NCBI RefSeq assembly: GCF_009017415.1
Contig: NC_092407.1
Coordinates: 868,001 to 932,000, forward strand
Direction of reading: 5' to 3'
Source: Aspergillus flavus
Taxonomy: Eukaryota; Ascomycota; Eurotiomycetes; Eurotiales; Aspergillaceae
Length of the DNA stretch: 64,000 bases
The notes under the pieces were generated by a model. The model ran no database searches, was not told the DNA's origin, and worked only from the letters and a program-made list of their open reading frames with translations. The translations under genes were made by a program, and so were the position numbers. Numbering within the stretch: position 1 is the first letter of the stretch; each line of letters opens with the position of its first letter. This document shows positions 11,255-22,382 of the stretch, in pieces.

Positions 11255-12171
11255 CTAAGCCACACACATAGGTCTCTTTGAGGCGTCTAATCCCTGTAGA
11301 TAACTATGCCCCAGGTACAACAGCTCACTAGTTACCTTATATTGTTGTGGAATTTCAGGGGTAATGGGGCACAGGGAGCTATCGTATCGGCTACAGGTAT
11401 AAGGAACTCTGACTGTAGGTATTGCATATCGTTTGGCCATATTTGGTAGGTTTCGATCTAAAGCTGCTGCATAGGGCACGTTTATATGCCTTGACACCGG
11501 TACAAGATCGATTGGGCGTTCCATAGCCGTCGCAATCATTCGCACGTTGTCCCAGACTGTCCTATAGTTTGCTGTACAAGGATATCGGCCAGGTGGATTT
11601 CGTAGAATTTTCTTGACGAGGGTTCGTACGTTGAATTCCGAGTCTGCACTTGCATCCAGATTGTATTTGCGACCAAATTCATTCCACTGACGGGGGCTGG
11701 GACCATAGTGCAGAACCTCCCTAAGATTGACAATATCCTCCTCCTGGTCAAGGAAGCTATAAATTTTTTGAATGACCTCAGGCGACAAGACAATCAGAAA
11801 ATGGCCTCCATCAATGGCCTTAACACCTTCATCACGCATAACCACAAAGATATTTACATCTAGATCACCTGTCGGGCAGGTAAAAGAGGCTTGGATGAGG
11901 AAAGAAAACATATTAATGATATATCCAGAGAAACTACCGATCCAAGGTTGACCGAAGAGGTCCATCTATAAAGCTCGCACAGCGATTGACCAGCACCCAC
12001 AGTAAACTGGCGTCTGAAGATCATTGCCGCGAGCATTGAACGGGTCCACATAGTCGCGCAGAAGCAACTTACCTGTACCGGTTCCATTCTAAACTGCTTC
12101 CTGAAGCATGCAATGTCGACTATGCGAAGCATTAAGCTGCAATCTACATAGAAAGCAAGGTAAGATAACAT
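11255..12171 (-). CDS. hypothetical protein with F-box-like motif
   Basis: Doubtful gene. Exon 1 12171-12073 and exon 2 11965-11255 join in phase across a 107-nt GTAAGT...TATAG intron to give 269 aa. The segment HFLIVLSPEVIQKIYSFLDQ resembles an F-box core (LPxEIxxxIxxFL), which would dock to Skp1 in an SCF ubiquitin ligase. However it lies about 100 residues in rather than at the N-terminus, and the rest has no repeat domain I recognise. It could be a fragment of a larger F-box gene or a young orphan gene. Confidence 0.4.
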
Positions 12172-13240
12172 TCATTGCGTATATTTACAGAGTAATCTCT
12201 TTGCGAGTACAGAAAACACCCGCCCCTGAACCTTTTTGGGTCGAAGAAAGTTGGACAAGGTCGCAATGGTTGACCTAAGCCAGGCGCAATCTAAACTAGT
12301 TTTGGGTGGCCTAGCAGCTCTGCAGTCCTACAAGGATGTATTTTCTCTAGATGAACACCCCTGACTACCAACACGAATGGGGCTTGAGGGGGGGGGAGGG
12401 TAGGATTTTCAGACCTCAGCGTTCCGAGGCTATATGAATGTGTAGACTACCCGCTGTCCCCGGAATATTGTTCACTCCGAGGTATGTGAAGCTTCCTACC
12501 ACAAGACTCGATAATCTAATGATCCAGAATATTTACTTACTTTCACATTCTACGCAGGAATACAAGCGGGATGAAGATCAGTATCACCGCAGACCGTCTT
12601 ATGGAGTGAAGGCATGGCTGTCTGGCTGCTCTCTTTGCAATTTACGAGATTTTCAGTAGTCACCCAGCCCTGAAACTCTTCCTTGCAAGTGGTGTATATC
12701 ATAGGGGAGCACCAAACTAGGGATCTTTCACGTGTAATCAATATCTTCTACATCTTGGTATATGAGAGGATATTCAGCCGAATAGCTCCCGCTGTGCATA
12801 TACACTGGGATCAGGGCGTTGAGACCGACAATGTACTGGAATACCCTATGAAAGTGAGTAATAATTCACTATTGTAAGTTCAAGACAGTTCCATTAATGA
12901 GTTTAGTACTCTGACGTGTCTTATGTGGTAGAGATCTCGAGTCTTGTACCAGAGCTACGTCAATCAGTATTAGCGTTGTAAAAATGATTTTCATCTTGGT
13001 ACGTGGTATAGTGCACTCACAATCCAAGGGGCATGCAAGTCGGCAGTCGCATTCCAGAGGTCAGCCGCAGTTCATTTGGAAATATCCACACAAGGGATAA
13101 ATTTCGAAGATGGAAGGAACTATGTGATATCACATATAAGAGAGCCATTTCCCCAGGTCGCACTTTAGCAAGGGTTTTACGACCAAGAGCATCTACGAGA
13201 CTCGATCACAAAGAAGAACTTTAAGCGCTCTTGATTGAGG
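12172..13240. other. intergenic with a G-rich tract
   Basis: No gene recognised. Three G-runs lie within 22 bases at 12379-12400, including a run of nine, a potential G-quadruplex or slippage site. The last 100 bases are the GMC oxidoreductase promoter; a weak TATA-like ATATAAG occurs near 13133. Confidence 0.5.
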
Positions 13241-15131
13241 ATGTTACTCGGCCTGTTTCTGACAGCGATTGCTGTAGCGACTTGTCAAGCGGACCAGCTT
13301 GAGTATGACTTTGTATGGCCACTGGAAATCATTTTTCCCGCCCCGTTCGACCATCGTCTTCTAACACTCTCGGTAGGTTATTGTAGGAGGCGGCACTGCC
13401 GGTCTGGCCCTGGCATCACGACTAAGCCGGGGACTACCGGAGAGTTCTATCCTGGTGCTGGAAGCTGGACCTGATGCCGAGAATGAGCCTCGCATCAACA
13501 TACCGGCTATGAGAGGTTCGGCTATCGCATCAGTGTACGACTGGAATTTTACTACTGTCCCACAACCGCATGCGGGCAACCGTTCCCTGACTCAACCCCG
13601 AGGAAAGGTCCTGGGCGGAAGTTCCGCGCTTAATTTCATGTCGTGGGACCGGGCCAGCAAGGTCGAGTACGACATATGGGGCAAGCTAGGAAATGAAGGG
13701 TGGAATTGGTCGGAGATGATGCGCTCGATGCTCAAGGCTGAGAATTTCACTTTGTCAGACAAGTACGGTGACCAAGGTGTAGGTTTTGGTGGCCCCATCC
13801 AGACGATGGTCTGTGATTGGGTGCCAGAGCACCAGACCTTCTTCATGGAGGCGTTGAAAAGACTGGATGTGTCAGAGAATCGAAACTCACTAGGGGGAAA
13901 TTCTCTTGGATCGGGGTTCCAGCCGTCAAACGTTCGTTATAGTGATCGGAAGAGGTCGTATAGTGCCCATCACCCGGGATATCCCTCGCTTGCAGGGCCC
14001 AATCTTCAAATACGGGTAGGAAAGAGGGTGCGCAAGATTGATTTGGTGAGTATAGGTGGAGAGGATCTGGTAGCAACAGGCGTCACTCTGGAAGATAACA
14101 CAACTGTCTTGGCAATAAAAGAAGTTATCCTTGCTGCTGGTACCATGCAAAGCCCCGGCCTGTTGGAGCTCTCCGGAGTCGGTCAGAAAGACGTGCTTCA
14201 TGCTGCCGATGTTCAACAGTTAGTTGACCTTCCTGGGGTTGGAGAGAATCTGCAGGATCATCTGCGAATTCAGAACTCGTATCGACTTCTCCCCAACTAT
14301 ACGTCGGTCGATATGCTCAAGACCAATGCCACCTTTGCAAAACAGCAACTAGAAGCTTATAACACAGGTCAACGATCCATATACGACTATAGTGGGGGCA
14401 GCTATGCTTTTCTTAACTGGACTGGCGTGGCTGACGAGCCTTCGCGCATGGAATCCTTAGCACGCAAAGCCGCCGATGAGCCTCTCTCATTGTCGCCCTT
14501 CGAGCGCATTAGAGCGGACATCCAGCTTCATCACATACGACATGAAGAAGAGAATGTTCCACAGATGGAAATCATCTCCGCAGATGGATATACCGGAATA
14601 AAAGGATACCCACCAGAAACGTCTCCACTCCACGGTTCAAACTTCTTCACGTTGATTGCAGTCATGCTACACCCCTTCAGCACAGGGTCGATACATGTGA
14701 CGTCGCCGTTGATCTCGACAGCTCCACAGATACAACCTAACTATCTCTCCCATGGATATGATATCCAGGCCCTCGCATCTGCCGCGAAGTACTTGCGTAA
14801 ACTGGCGTCAACAGCTCCTCTCCGGCAAGCTTGGACCGAAGAATACGAGCCAGGCCTTTCTGTGGTTGGCGATGGACCCGATAGTGATAGTCAGTGGAGG
14901 GAGTATGCGATCAACAACACTGAGACAATCTTTCACCCAGTCGGTACATGTGCGATGTTGCCACGGGAACTACATGGGGTAGTCAATGCGAATCTGACCG
15001 TGTATGGCACGGACAATCTCCGCGTGGTCGATGCCAGTGTCATGCCAGTTTTGATATCCGGTCATATACAGACAGCTGTATACGGGATTGCTGAAAAAGC
15101 AGCAGAGATGATCATTAAGCGATGGCAGTAG
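13241..15131 (+). CDS. secreted GMC oxidoreductase (aryl-alcohol oxidase/choline dehydrogenase-like)
   Basis: FAD-dependent glucose-methanol-choline oxidoreductase that oxidises an alcohol group; substrate not predictable. Two exons, 13241-13312 and 13377-15131, give 608 aa. The intron (64 nt, branch CTAAC) interrupts the FAD motif, which reads VIVGGGTAGLALASRL once spliced. A short signal peptide (MLLGLFLTAIAVATCQA) precedes it. Further signatures are GKVLGGSSALNFM (GMC box 1), AAGTMQSPGLLELSGVG (GMC box 2), FHPVGTCAM near residue 543 with the catalytic His, and SGHIQTAVYGIAEKAA near 584 with the second active-site His. Many N-glycosylation sequons fit secretion. Length is family-typical. 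The next genes run in the same direction, but shared function is not shown. Confidence 0.92.
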
Positions 15132-15612
15132 ATCGTTTATCGACAATTGTATGAACGTAGTAAACTAGCCCGTCAATATTAGTTACTAGCCTATGAACCG
15201 AAAGGCTTGATGTTATCATGATCAGACTTTAGGAAAGCCATGTGGACAGATGACTACCAGCCTGTTTTATTCTTAGACTTGCCAGAGAGAAGTTATATCA
15301 TAGTAACTGTACTTCTCAGCCCACAGGAATAGAAGCTGACATCGATCACGTGAATATGATGACCCTACCGATCGATACCCCTGATTCATGGCGGGATCGC
15401 CGTCTGCGATCCATAATTCGCTCTTGACTTCTCCACGGGGTGACATACACCTTACGTCAAGGAACACTCACACCACAAAACACAGATATGGAGCAGCTAT
15501 ATATTCCTGAGATCAAGATATCTACTTACTTTCTAGTAAATAAGTGAGCGGTTCTGTCCTTCGCCATCTCCACTCACCCTCTATACTAGAAATACATCTA
15601 TAAAAAGTCACA
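15132..15612. other. intergenic / promoter of the ComA-like gene
   Basis: No gene seen. The final 60 bases are CT-rich (cactcaccctctatac), typical of a fungal promoter and leader. Confidence 0.5.
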
Positions 15613-16894
15613 ATGTTGTCGAATATGCTACACCTCTCCCCCATTTCCTCAAAAGCCATCCTTAGATCTGTCTCTCAGCAGGTCCCGAAAGTCGCGGGTT
15701 CGACGGGACCTTGCAGGTATCTATCTACGACAGCACCCGCACAGAAGAATGTAACGCTACTCCAGGATAAGAAGAACGGATTCGGATTCGCACGGTCCAA
15801 CCCTAGACCGCCGAAGCCGAGGAGCAAGGGTGTCACTGAGATCAGAGGGCCGTACTACACGGTATGCATACTTATCTTGTTGCAATTGTACCGGAAATGG
15901 CAGTTGAACTGATGTTGTACGATGCATTACAGGTGATGGGAAAGAGATACCTAGCTGATGTGCTTGAAACGTATGTCCTGGATGAAGAGCAACAACGACA
16001 TATCAGTGTTGCTAACGTAAGCTTACAGAATGGGGACTCATGTGGATGGCCTCAAATTTGCCGGAGGTAGGCATAGCGTTGAAGCTTGGTGACCTAAGGG
16101 TCTAACCGCAAATACAGGCTCTTTTTCACTGTTTCAGGAGAAGCCCTTGAGGGAACTAATTGACCTGGCTCACGAGCATGGCGTTTATGTTTCGACGGTG
16201 AGTTTACCCTGTATATCAGGTTCATGGGCGAATATCCTCTGATTGTGATCTGTAGGGTGGATGGGCCGAGCATCTCCTCACTCACCCTGACACAAATGCT
16301 GTCTTTGACAAATATCTCCAGAAGTGCAAGGACCTAGGGTATGTCTCCGTTTGACTAATAGTGAATCGCTCTCACCATGCTGACATTCGTGACTACAGCT
16401 TTGACGTAATTGAGCTTTCATCCGGGTTCTTATCATTTCCTGAGGATGATTGGTTGCGCCTCGTCGACAAGGTCCACTCATACAAGTTAAAAGCGAAGCC
16501 CGAGTTGGGTATCCAGTTTGGCGCGGGTGGTGACACTCCAGCCTCCGGACTGGAGGCAATTGGCACCTCGGACCCGGGGAAGCTGGTCAACTTAGGCCAT
16601 AAGTTCCTCAACGCTGGCGTTGAGCGCCTGATGATCGAGTCCGAGGGCATCACGGAGAATGTGGAGTCATGGCGCACCGACGTGGTGTCTAAGATCATGA
16701 AGGAACTACCACCAGAGCGCGTCATGTTTGAGGCTGCAGATCCGAAGGTCTACAATTGGTATATCCGGGAGTTTGGTATTGATGTCAACCTTTTCGTCGA
16801 CCATAGTCAGATTGTGCAGCTGTCGTGCTTGCGACACGGTATTTGGGGCACGGCTGATACATGGGGAAAGATTGTCTCTTTCCGCCCTGAGTAG
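15613..16894 (+). CDS. ComA/HSA32-type phosphosulfolactate synthase homologue
   Basis: Member of the (2R)-phospho-3-sulfolactate synthase family (ComA TIM barrel), which includes the plant heat-stress protein HSA32. The archaeal enzyme adds sulfite to phosphoenolpyruvate, but the fungal role is not established. Six exons: 15613-15861, 15933-15970, 16029-16066, 16118-16197, 16256-16338, 16399-16894, all in phase, giving 327 aa. Family motifs run in order: MGTHVDGLKFAGGS, HGVYVSTGGWAEHLL, FDVIELSSGF, KPELGIQFGAGG, VERLMIESEG, MFEAADPKVYNWYI, NLFVDHSQIVQLSCLRHGIWG. The N-terminal 50 residues are Ser/Arg-rich and nearly acid-free (MLSNMLHLSPISSKAILRS), a plausible mitochondrial presequence. Confidence 0.9.
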
Positions 16895-17381
16895 ATTGCC
16901 TGTTTTTGCGAGTTTGGGGATGTGTAATCTAGCTAGATAGCTATAAGGGGGTCCCAGTTTGAATGGATATATGCAATGGTTGTAGTGATTGATGACGATT
17001 TAATAGATAAATGTCCCCAGGCGGTCTGGGCGACGCTTAATAATCTGGCGCGGATGTGCTCCGCAATTTATTCCGGGGAAAGCAAACCATCTTAATCCTC
17101 TTCGCAATGCCGTTTCTCTCGCTAGACACGATTAACCACGTCGGCAACATCACTAGCCGTGATTATCGATCGCCTAATAGAGACCGAGGAGTCATGTCTT
17201 GAATGGCCTTCAGTTGGCCGGAGTAGGCTGACCTCATCGCGATTGTTTATCAGATAACCACCGGACCCCGCGACTTGGCACTTCGGCGTTTACTTTGTTC
17301 ACGGCAACTTCACTCGGCCTATTAGGAAGTTCGATTTAACCTGAGATCCAGAGTCCATACTCATCCGTTGCCCCCATTGTC
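16895..17381. other. intergenic / promoter of Zn2Cys6 regulator
   Basis: 487 bp. CGG/CCG triplets are scattered (for example near 17217 and 17262), which zinc-cluster proteins could bind, but no repeated spaced pair stands out. Confidence 0.4.
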
Positions 17382-19613
17382 ATGCCGAAAGTCACCGCGC
17401 CTCCGGGTGGCCGGCTACGATGCCGACGAGCGTGCGATAGCTGTAAGCGGAGGAAGCAGAAATGCAACGGAGAGCAACCATGCACAATCTGTGTTCAACG
17501 TCACAAGGAATCAGAGTGCCATTTCTCGGACAAACCGGCCCGCTTGCTGAAGCCCTCCGAGAGCTCGAAAGACACGATGTTGCTCAGCGAACGCCTTGTG
17601 CCTACCCCGCAAAGGCAAACCGCCATGGACCGACTGCTTAACTCCCTCGAAGATCGTAGCGCAAATCTTGAACAACAGGTGGTGGATGATAAAGATGGGA
17701 CGGCTCCGGTACCGAAGGTGGCCAGGCTTCTGCGCGATGGACAAGGCAAATTTATGTATATTGGCGACTCTGCGAGTTTGTCCTTTCTCCAGAGTGTCCG
17801 TCGCATAGTATCCTCCTCAATTGGCCGTTGCGAATTCACGGAAGATAATTCACGCCATTCGATGCTTGAGGCTTTCCAAAGTAGCTCCACTACACAGACA
17901 GGACCACTGATACCGCCCCCAGGTAATGAAGAAGCTCAACGACTGGCTCGCCAATATGTTCTTGCCACTAGTCCCCTATTGGATCTGTTCGACCTCGAGG
18001 AGTTCCATCCACGACTGGCTAATTGGATCGAGAACCCAACTGGTGACGAAGATACTGTGAGCTCAATATTTTACCTGGTGCTTGCTATCGGGGCTCAAGT
18101 GTCAGATACCAATCACACTCTGGCGGAGAAGTACTTCATCAGTGGGCGTCAGCTGGCGTTCTCGGCTTTTACGGAGACCCCCAGTATCTCCACTATCCAG
18201 TCATATGTCCTGATTTCGATGTATATGTTGGGTGCTTGCCGACGCAACGGCGCTTTCATGAACCTTGGAATTGCTCTTCGTGCGGCGTATGCGGTCGGCA
18301 TCCACAGAAAAGATGCGAACACGCTCTTCTGCACGCGCGAGCGACGTGCTCGAGAACGTGTGTGGAAAAGCCTACGCATGATGGATCTCTTCCTCAGCGC
18401 CTCTCTGGGTCGTCCTCCGGCCACGACGGACTTTGACTACGAACCACACGATGGCAACACCACATCGGGGACACAGCAGCGCCTCCAGCCCGAAGAGCAA
18501 CTATCCCTAACGGTTGTTTCACTATGTCGTATATTCGAGCGGATTCTCACGGAAGTTTACATGAGACAGGTTGTGTCAATCAGTGTCGCGGATAGCATCT
18601 CGAATCAACATCGCGCCTGGGTCCGGAACCTGCCAACCTTCCTACGGATGCAAACAGAGCGACTTGATGCTGCCAAAACTCTCGAGGATACCTTGGCTGC
18701 AGCTCACATATTCGGCTCTTATTATTGGTCGATCATCCTGTTGACTCGGCCCTTCCTAGTCTTCCGAGTCTCTCAGTATGTGAAAAACAAGAGCGAGTCG
18801 GCAGCGTTTTCCGAGAGCAAACCCAGCAACTCGAAAATCTCGCTTTTTGCTGATGCGTGCGTTTATTCGGCATTGCGCAGTCTCAACGTCGTTGATGACC
18901 TCTCTCAATACTCGTCCCTACCTCGGAGGCTCCCATTCTTAATCAACTCCGTTTTTAACTCAGCCGTTGTCTTAGGGGCCGCATTTTTTGCCGACTATGA
19001 CAATCTGCTCCCACTGGAGGAGGGCTTGAACAAGGCCGAGAAGTTCCTTGGGCTGTTCGTCCCGCATGATCCTCATGCCTGCCGCTTTTTCCAAATCATC
19101 AAATACCTCCGAGGCGCAGTTGGTGAATATGTCCACCGCCGGAACCGTCAATGGATGGAACGTCGGAGCAAACAAGTCGACCAGCTTTTCGGCGAAGTAG
19201 GCCCATCCAACGAAACCTCAACTCCTAGTAATAACCACCATGGCATCTCAACGAACCGCGGGGATCATGCAACAGTCCCGTCTCCTCTATCCCCAGATAA
19301 ATTTGCCGGTGGACCCCTTTCCTCCCAATCGTTTGGGCAGGCAACTGCTACAGCCCAGCCCGATGACGGCATCTGGGATGCCTTATGTGCCACGGAAGGG
19401 CCCTCCCCTTTCCCATACGACACAGCCATTTCCACTTTAACGACAACCGGCATTCCAATCGGTTGCTCTCCAGGCGGTACAATCCCTACTGGCCCACCCG
19501 GAATGCCGGACAACGGAGGCCAAACACCTCTCTCGGACATGATCCTCTCAGATAATGGACTCCTATATATGGCGGAGGATCTTCCTGTGTTTGGACTCTG
19601 GGGAGATACTTGA
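17382..19613 (+). CDS. Zn2Cys6 transcription factor with fungal-specific regulatory domain
   Basis: Nuclear DNA-binding regulator, single exon, 743 aa. The zinc cluster is C18-X2-C21-X6-C28-X5-C34-X2-C37-X8-C46 with the basic RRKQK recognition loop. A long middle region (about residues 170-560) matches the fungal-specific transcription factor domain pattern: SPLLDLFDLEEFHP, FYLVLAIGAQVSD, RNGAFMNLGIALRAAYAVGIHRKD, RERVWKSLRMMDLFLSASLGRPP. The C-terminal 140 residues are Ser/Thr/Pro/Gly-rich and acidic at the end, a likely activation region. Targets cannot be read from the sequence; the membrane-protein gene downstream and the ComA-like gene upstream are neighbours only. Confidence 0.93.
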   Translation: MPKVTAPPGGRLRCRRACDSCKRRKQKCNGEQPCTICVQRHKESECHFSDKPARLLKPSESSKDTMLLSERLVPTPQRQTAMDRLLNSLEDRSANLEQQVVDDKDGTAPVPKVARLLRDGQGKFMYIGDSASLSFLQSVRRIVSSSIGRCEFTEDNSRHSMLEAFQSSSTTQTGPLIPPPGNEEAQRLARQYVLATSPLLDLFDLEEFHPRLANWIENPTGDEDTVSSIFYLVLAIGAQVSDTNHTLAEKYFISGRQLAFSAFTETPSISTIQSYVLISMYMLGACRRNGAFMNLGIALRAAYAVGIHRKDANTLFCTRERRARERVWKSLRMMDLFLSASLGRPPATTDFDYEPHDGNTTSGTQQRLQPEEQLSLTVVSLCRIFERILTEVYMRQVVSISVADSISNQHRAWVRNLPTFLRMQTERLDAAKTLEDTLAAAHIFGSYYWSIILLTRPFLVFRVSQYVKNKSESAAFSESKPSNSKISLFADACVYSALRSLNVVDDLSQYSSLPRRLPFLINSVFNSAVVLGAAFFADYDNLLPLEEGLNKAEKFLGLFVPHDPHACRFFQIIKYLRGAVGEYVHRRNRQWMERRSKQVDQLFGEVGPSNETSTPSNNHHGISTNRGDHATVPSPLSPDKFAGGPLSSQSFGQATATAQPDDGIWDALCATEGPSPFPYDTAISTLTTTGIPIGCSPGGTIPTGPPGMPDNGGQTPLSDMILSDNGLLYMAEDLPVFGLWGDT

Positions 19614-20461
19614 TCTCATCTCACGTCTCCGTACATTTTTTCACCTTCGACCACCTCTTGCTTCTATCTCTTCAGAAGCTGGCCTTTTTATACTTGGGCC
19701 TCTTCGATCTCCATAGTACCTATATACCCCTTAACAAGCAAGATGAGCTGTACATTTATCCTGTGTATCTATGACCAACTTCACGACTATATGACCCATT
19801 CCGAATTATCTGGGCAATGCATTAGCATTAGACGATTTATTACGTATGAATCCCCTAGTTACTTTATCCGGATGCTCTGTCAGGCTGAATATAATGGGAC
19901 CAGGGCACCCCTGCAATTTATGTCTGGCAAGCCCTCAGGAATTGTATACCTAGGAAGTTCGATAAACCCTGGGGTAGGGTTACGGAACCCTAGCGAACTG
20001 TCAAGCGCGTGATAAACTCTGAACCTTGACTTCGGCATTGGTAGAGTTAAAGTTACCCTGACAGTGGAAAAACAAGGAAGAAAATGTGTCAAAGCTCCAG
20101 CTGGCTCGGCTCGGCGCGACCCAGGAAAAAGGTCCTGATAGGCTCTCTCAGTCACACATTTTAGGCAGGCTGAGGTTTCCGTCCAACCAAGTGTCGAGCT
20201 ATCCGAGATAAGTTCACCATCGACACGAAGGATAAGCTAAAGCCGCCACACGGATCAGGAATGCATGAATTGACACGATGATAGTGCAACAATGACTCGT
20301 TTTTTGTCAAGAGGGGCAGCTTTAGCGCCCTGCATCAAATCACGGAGGAATTTTTCATGCCAACCTCGCTGTAATAAAGACTGTTTCAATGCCTCACCTC
20401 ACCACGAAGCCTTATCCCATGCAACAATTACGCCTAAGCGTGAGGGCCCAATCTCCTAACC
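19614..20461. other. intergenic, no gene recognised
   Basis: About 850 bp with only short ORFs lacking features. It holds the 3' region of the regulator and the promoter of the membrane-protein gene; CAAT-like and AT-rich patches occur but nothing specific. Confidence 0.5.
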
Positions 20462-21547
20462 ATGAGAATATTGCTCCTACTCCTGATCCAAGCTGCGGTG
20501 GCAGCAGCAGCCCCCGACCAATTCCAGCACTGGTACAAACAATTCCGCTCGCAGATTGAATTCGTCCTCAACAACAACTGCTCCGAACAATACCAAAACT
20601 ACCTCAACAAAACCCCCGGCTTCGACCCAGAATACCAACTCTGGTATGACCCGACAAAAGGCAGCGCCTTGACCGCGCCCTTAGTCTCTTGTATGCTCAG
20701 CAACCTCCCGGAAAATGTGAAAGCCAACATGGCCAGCGCAGGGGTCATCCTCGGCCTCCTACCGACCATGCTCTCCATGCTCGGTTCCAACACAGTCGAC
20801 ACAGCAATCCTGGCACGGGTCGCAGGCCGACCATTCCTCTCGCTGTGTCTGGCCCTGGGTTCACCGGCAGTTCTACCGGACCGACCCTTCGAATACCCCA
20901 ACGTGAAAGCACTCCTCGGCGCCGACGGGATAAAGAAAGGTTTAACCATCCCGAAACCAGGCGGAAGAACATGGATCCTCATCTCGGCGCTGGAGTATAT
21001 CGTCGCGTTAGGTGCTGTCGCGAATATCGTGACCGCCTGCTACCAGCTAGGTATTCAGTGCATATGTAACTACGCGACGGAAGTCACCGCGCAGCCACTT
21101 ATCTGGGCGTTCATCGTCGGACTCGTTCATATCGGGGGTACTATCGCTCTATCACTTCGCTATCGCGTTATCCGATCACCTGTGGGAGAAACCCATACTG
21201 TGCAGCCGAATTGGTTTCGGAGATATCTGATCCGGGAGATAACTCCATCGTTATACTCTACCCCACCCCCGGACGTCGACGAGATCGAAGAATCGTATTT
21301 ATTTCTGCTGTTCTCATGGTGCGTCTCTACCGGCGCGGTAGTCCATATCCTGTATGGGACAATGGTGCTCTCCAGCTTGTTGTTTATCTCAGTTCAAGAT
21401 GCGCTCGCGCTCGCGGGACGGTTTCTTGCGTCGGTTGTGTGTTGTCGTGCTGTGTTGGCGTATGAGCTTGCTGGGCTGAGACAGGCGAAGGCTGGGAATA
21501 TGGGGAATGGTGAGGGGTCTGAGACACTGGAGTTGAGGTGTAAGTGA
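20462..21547 (+). CDS. predicted polytopic membrane protein, function unknown
   Basis: Single exon, 361 aa, start in a good context after CTAACC. I do not recognise a named domain. A cleavable signal peptide (about residues 1-17, Leu-rich then AVAAAAP) is followed by a luminal or extracellular part with Cys residues (NNCSEQY, VSCMLSNL). There are then several hydrophobic segments: near residues 92-112, 175-200 (ISALEYIVALGAVANIVTACY), 217-240 (IWAFIVGLVHIGGTIALSL), and two from about 278 to 325. The C-terminus is polar. Such one-signal, multi-span proteins of about 350 aa are common in Aspergillus genomes as uncharacterised families. Confidence 0.8.
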   Translation: MRILLLLLIQAAVAAAAPDQFQHWYKQFRSQIEFVLNNNCSEQYQNYLNKTPGFDPEYQLWYDPTKGSALTAPLVSCMLSNLPENVKANMASAGVILGLLPTMLSMLGSNTVDTAILARVAGRPFLSLCLALGSPAVLPDRPFEYPNVKALLGADGIKKGLTIPKPGGRTWILISALEYIVALGAVANIVTACYQLGIQCICNYATEVTAQPLIWAFIVGLVHIGGTIALSLRYRVIRSPVGETHTVQPNWFRRYLIREITPSLYSTPPPDVDEIEESYLFLLFSWCVSTGAVVHILYGTMVLSSLLFISVQDALALAGRFLASVVCCRAVLAYELAGLRQAKAGNMGNGEGSETLELRCK

Positions 21548-22382
21548 GAGAGGGAGATCCGAAGGGTGCAATTATGTGTTGCTTTGTTTATGTTCTTCGA
21601 TGAATACTTGTACTAGTATGAATGTCGTAATCTTCCATGAAAGTCAAGAGCAAAGGGGTGAAAGAAAGGATATGACTTTTACTGTCGAGGTTGGCTGATC
21701 ATGATCTTCAGGTTCTGGAGAGATTATATATAACTAAAAATTTTGCTTAGCAAGATACGGATTTCCATCTATATACGGAGTATAAGACACAAACCGCAGA
21801 CTTGCATAGACATATAACAAGTACCATTATAAAATGGTAGAACGATACATGATATCTGTTAATTATTTTTGATAAACAACTAACGAAAGGACAGGCATTG
21901 ACAGGAAACCCCCGAAGGTTAATGCTAATGTAACCATCCACTCAATGAATAGAGTCTGTGCATCCGAGCATCCGGGCGGATGCTAATCCTAAGTTGGTTC
22001 CGGCGGTCCCTTCCGGCGCTAAGGCGTACCGCCGTGACGGGTCCGGTAGGTTTCACGAACGGGGGTTCTTCATTATATTTATGCTTGACTAGGATATGGA
22101 CATATTATCTACGGTGCTCATGTGGGAGGTTTTGATTTATCATTGCTTATGCAAATCCATCTCATTCAACCCATGTAAATGTATAGGCTATGACATCAAG
22201 CGCAGGTTATTGACATTGACATTTAAACACAAGACCATAGCCACGAGCGCAAGCATAACCAGCCCATCATCCATAATCCCTGTTTCTACGCCTCATGCTT
22301 CCTTCCCGCCCAAGCTCTGATTCAACGTAAGCACACTTCCGTTCCCACGCGTCATGCTTCCCAATTCGCATCCGGAATCCGT
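21548..22382. other. intergenic with a GC-rich patch and inverted repeat
   Basis: No gene. A GC-rich patch at about 21960-22060 stands out from AT-rich flanks. It holds a perfect 7-bp inverted repeat, GCATCCG-GG-CGGATGC (21968-21983), and a repeated TTCCGGCG. Confidence 0.6.

Noticed and set aside
13241..21547. Secondary-metabolite gene cluster (GMC oxidoreductase, regulator, membrane protein)
   Set aside because: No backbone enzyme (PKS, NRPS, terpene cyclase) in the window, and the ComA homologue and membrane protein have no known link.
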